A DNA stretch of 41,996 nucleotides from Bondarzewia mesenterica. Its lineage: Eukaryota > Basidiomycota > Agaricomycetes > Russulales > Bondarzewiaceae. A program made the position numbers and the translations under genes. This document shows, in pieces, positions 41,205-41,996 of the stretch (the first letter of the stretch is position 1; each line of letters opens with the position of its first letter). Below the pieces are notes generated by a model that was given only the letters and a program-made list of their open reading frames with translations, ran no database searches and was not told the origin of the DNA. The stretch lies in NCBI GenBank assembly GCA_004802705.1, contig SGPL01000290.1:1-41996 (forward strand). The letters are read 5' to 3'.

Positions 41205-41996
41205 ATGTCTGGCTTCTACGAGTTTCAACTGACCCTCCTCGTCCTGATCTGCGTCCTCGTTCTCGTCCTCGAGCGTTGGGTATCATCGTCCAAAATAAAG
41301 AAACCTCTCGCCTCGTCGTCTCTAGCGAAAGAATATGTTGATGATTCGCTAGAGAACGGACGCAGCCACACACGCCATGGGTCCAACGGAAGCGTATCAG
41401 GCATGGCGAGCGCGCGCGAAAGCGCTTTGAATGCATTGATGAGGAAATATCTCGTCGTATATGCCATCGTCATGGGTGTGTATATTCCATTTTGCCCATG
41501 TTCGCTTATATCGGATGATAGGACACACTGATCTTTCAATGCGGGTTAACATGCTACAGGTGCGGACTGGCTGCAGGGTCCATATGTCTATTCCCTGTAT
41601 CGCGAGCAGTACGCCTTTCCAGAACACGTCGTTGCTGTCCTCTTCGTCATCGGTTTCGTCAGCGCAGGCCTATCTGCGCCTCTCGTTGGCGTCTGGGCTG
41701 ACCAATAGTGAGCCGTGCTACGTCCCCCTTCCCCTCCCTCTTAAGACCTACTCAACATACGCGTCTAGCGGTCGGCGACGGCTATGCCTTTTCTTCTGCG
41801 TGGCCTACACGCTGACTTGCGGGTTCCTTCTCGTCCCCTTCCTCCCCCCTGCTTCTTGTAGGTCGCGTCCTCGGAGGCATATCCACATCAATTCTTTTCT
41901 CCGCTTTCGAAAGCTGGCTCGTGTCCGCAAGCTCAACTGCGGCGCTTCATTCTGAGGACCTGAGCAGTATCATGGGTCGTGCGACACTCGTCAATG
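41205..41996 (+). CDS. MFS transporter, molybdate-anion (MFSD5-like) type, 5' part only
   Basis: The ATG (GCCATGTC) opens MSGFYEFQLTLLVLICVLVL, a first membrane helix, then a cytosolic loop and LMRKYLVVYAIVMG. Introns at 41476-41559 and 41708-41768 join in phase to GADWLQGPYVYSLYREQYAF, VVAVLFVIGFVSAGLSAPLV and GVWADQYGRRRLCLFF, the conserved GxxADxxGRR loop of the major facilitator superfamily. Next come CVAYTLTCGFLLVPFLP, LLLVGRVLGGISTSILFSAF and ESWLVSASS. The long first exon and the YREQY segment match the MFSD5/molybdate-anion transporter family, which imports molybdate. The reading frame slips by one base in a C6 run (about 41844-41849), which would fit as C5. The gene runs off the right edge. 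Confidence 0.8.

Overview
The window looks like nuclear DNA of a filamentous basidiomycete (Agaricomycete-like). The evidence is dense short introns (mostly 48-85 nt) with canonical sites, roughly balanced GC, and typical gene content: F-box/LRR proteins, a cytochrome P450, a Zn2Cys6 factor, and tandem multi-exon P-loop NTPases of the kind expanded in mushrooms. Five single N positions (3352, 3615, 3654, 9739, 32218) and several 1-nt slips in homopolymers suggest a draft assembly, so some frame breaks may be sequencing artefacts.

Layout. 1-760: tandem repeats. 1240-4283: a repeat-rich acidic coding region followed by an F-box/LRR gene and a second LRR fragment. 4284-6810: a broken 3-hydroxy-3-methylglutaryl-CoA lyase, split by a decayed coiled-coil gene and with its active-site Cys replaced by Arg. 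7384-9510 (minus): an EST1 fragment joined to an Argonaute fragment (PAZ, L2, start of MID, no PIWI). 10430-12215: proline dehydrogenase with two in-frame stops. 12624-13020 (minus): a serine carboxypeptidase fragment. The first 13 kb is therefore a graveyard of unrelated gene pieces that still carry their introns, which points to DNA-level capture or decay rather than retroposition.

14.0-30.4 kb is mostly ordinary genic DNA: a class-3 (fatty-aldehyde type) aldehyde dehydrogenase with a C-terminal membrane anchor, an unrecognised minus-strand gene, a small unrecognised gene, an intact 530-residue cytochrome P450, a 466-residue single-pass membrane protein, a 419-residue Zn2Cys6 protein and the mitochondrial matrix protein MAM33/p32.

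32.7-40.8 kb holds two tandem paralogues of a large P-loop NTPase family resembling fungal Crinkler-type NTPases. The downstream copy is interrupted by an 823-bp non-autonomous DNA transposon with 36-bp terminal inverted repeats and many internal GATCAGGCCT motifs. The right end carries the 5' part of an MFS transporter of the molybdate-anion (MFSD5-like) type. No operon-like or clustered pathway is evident; the genes appear to act independently.
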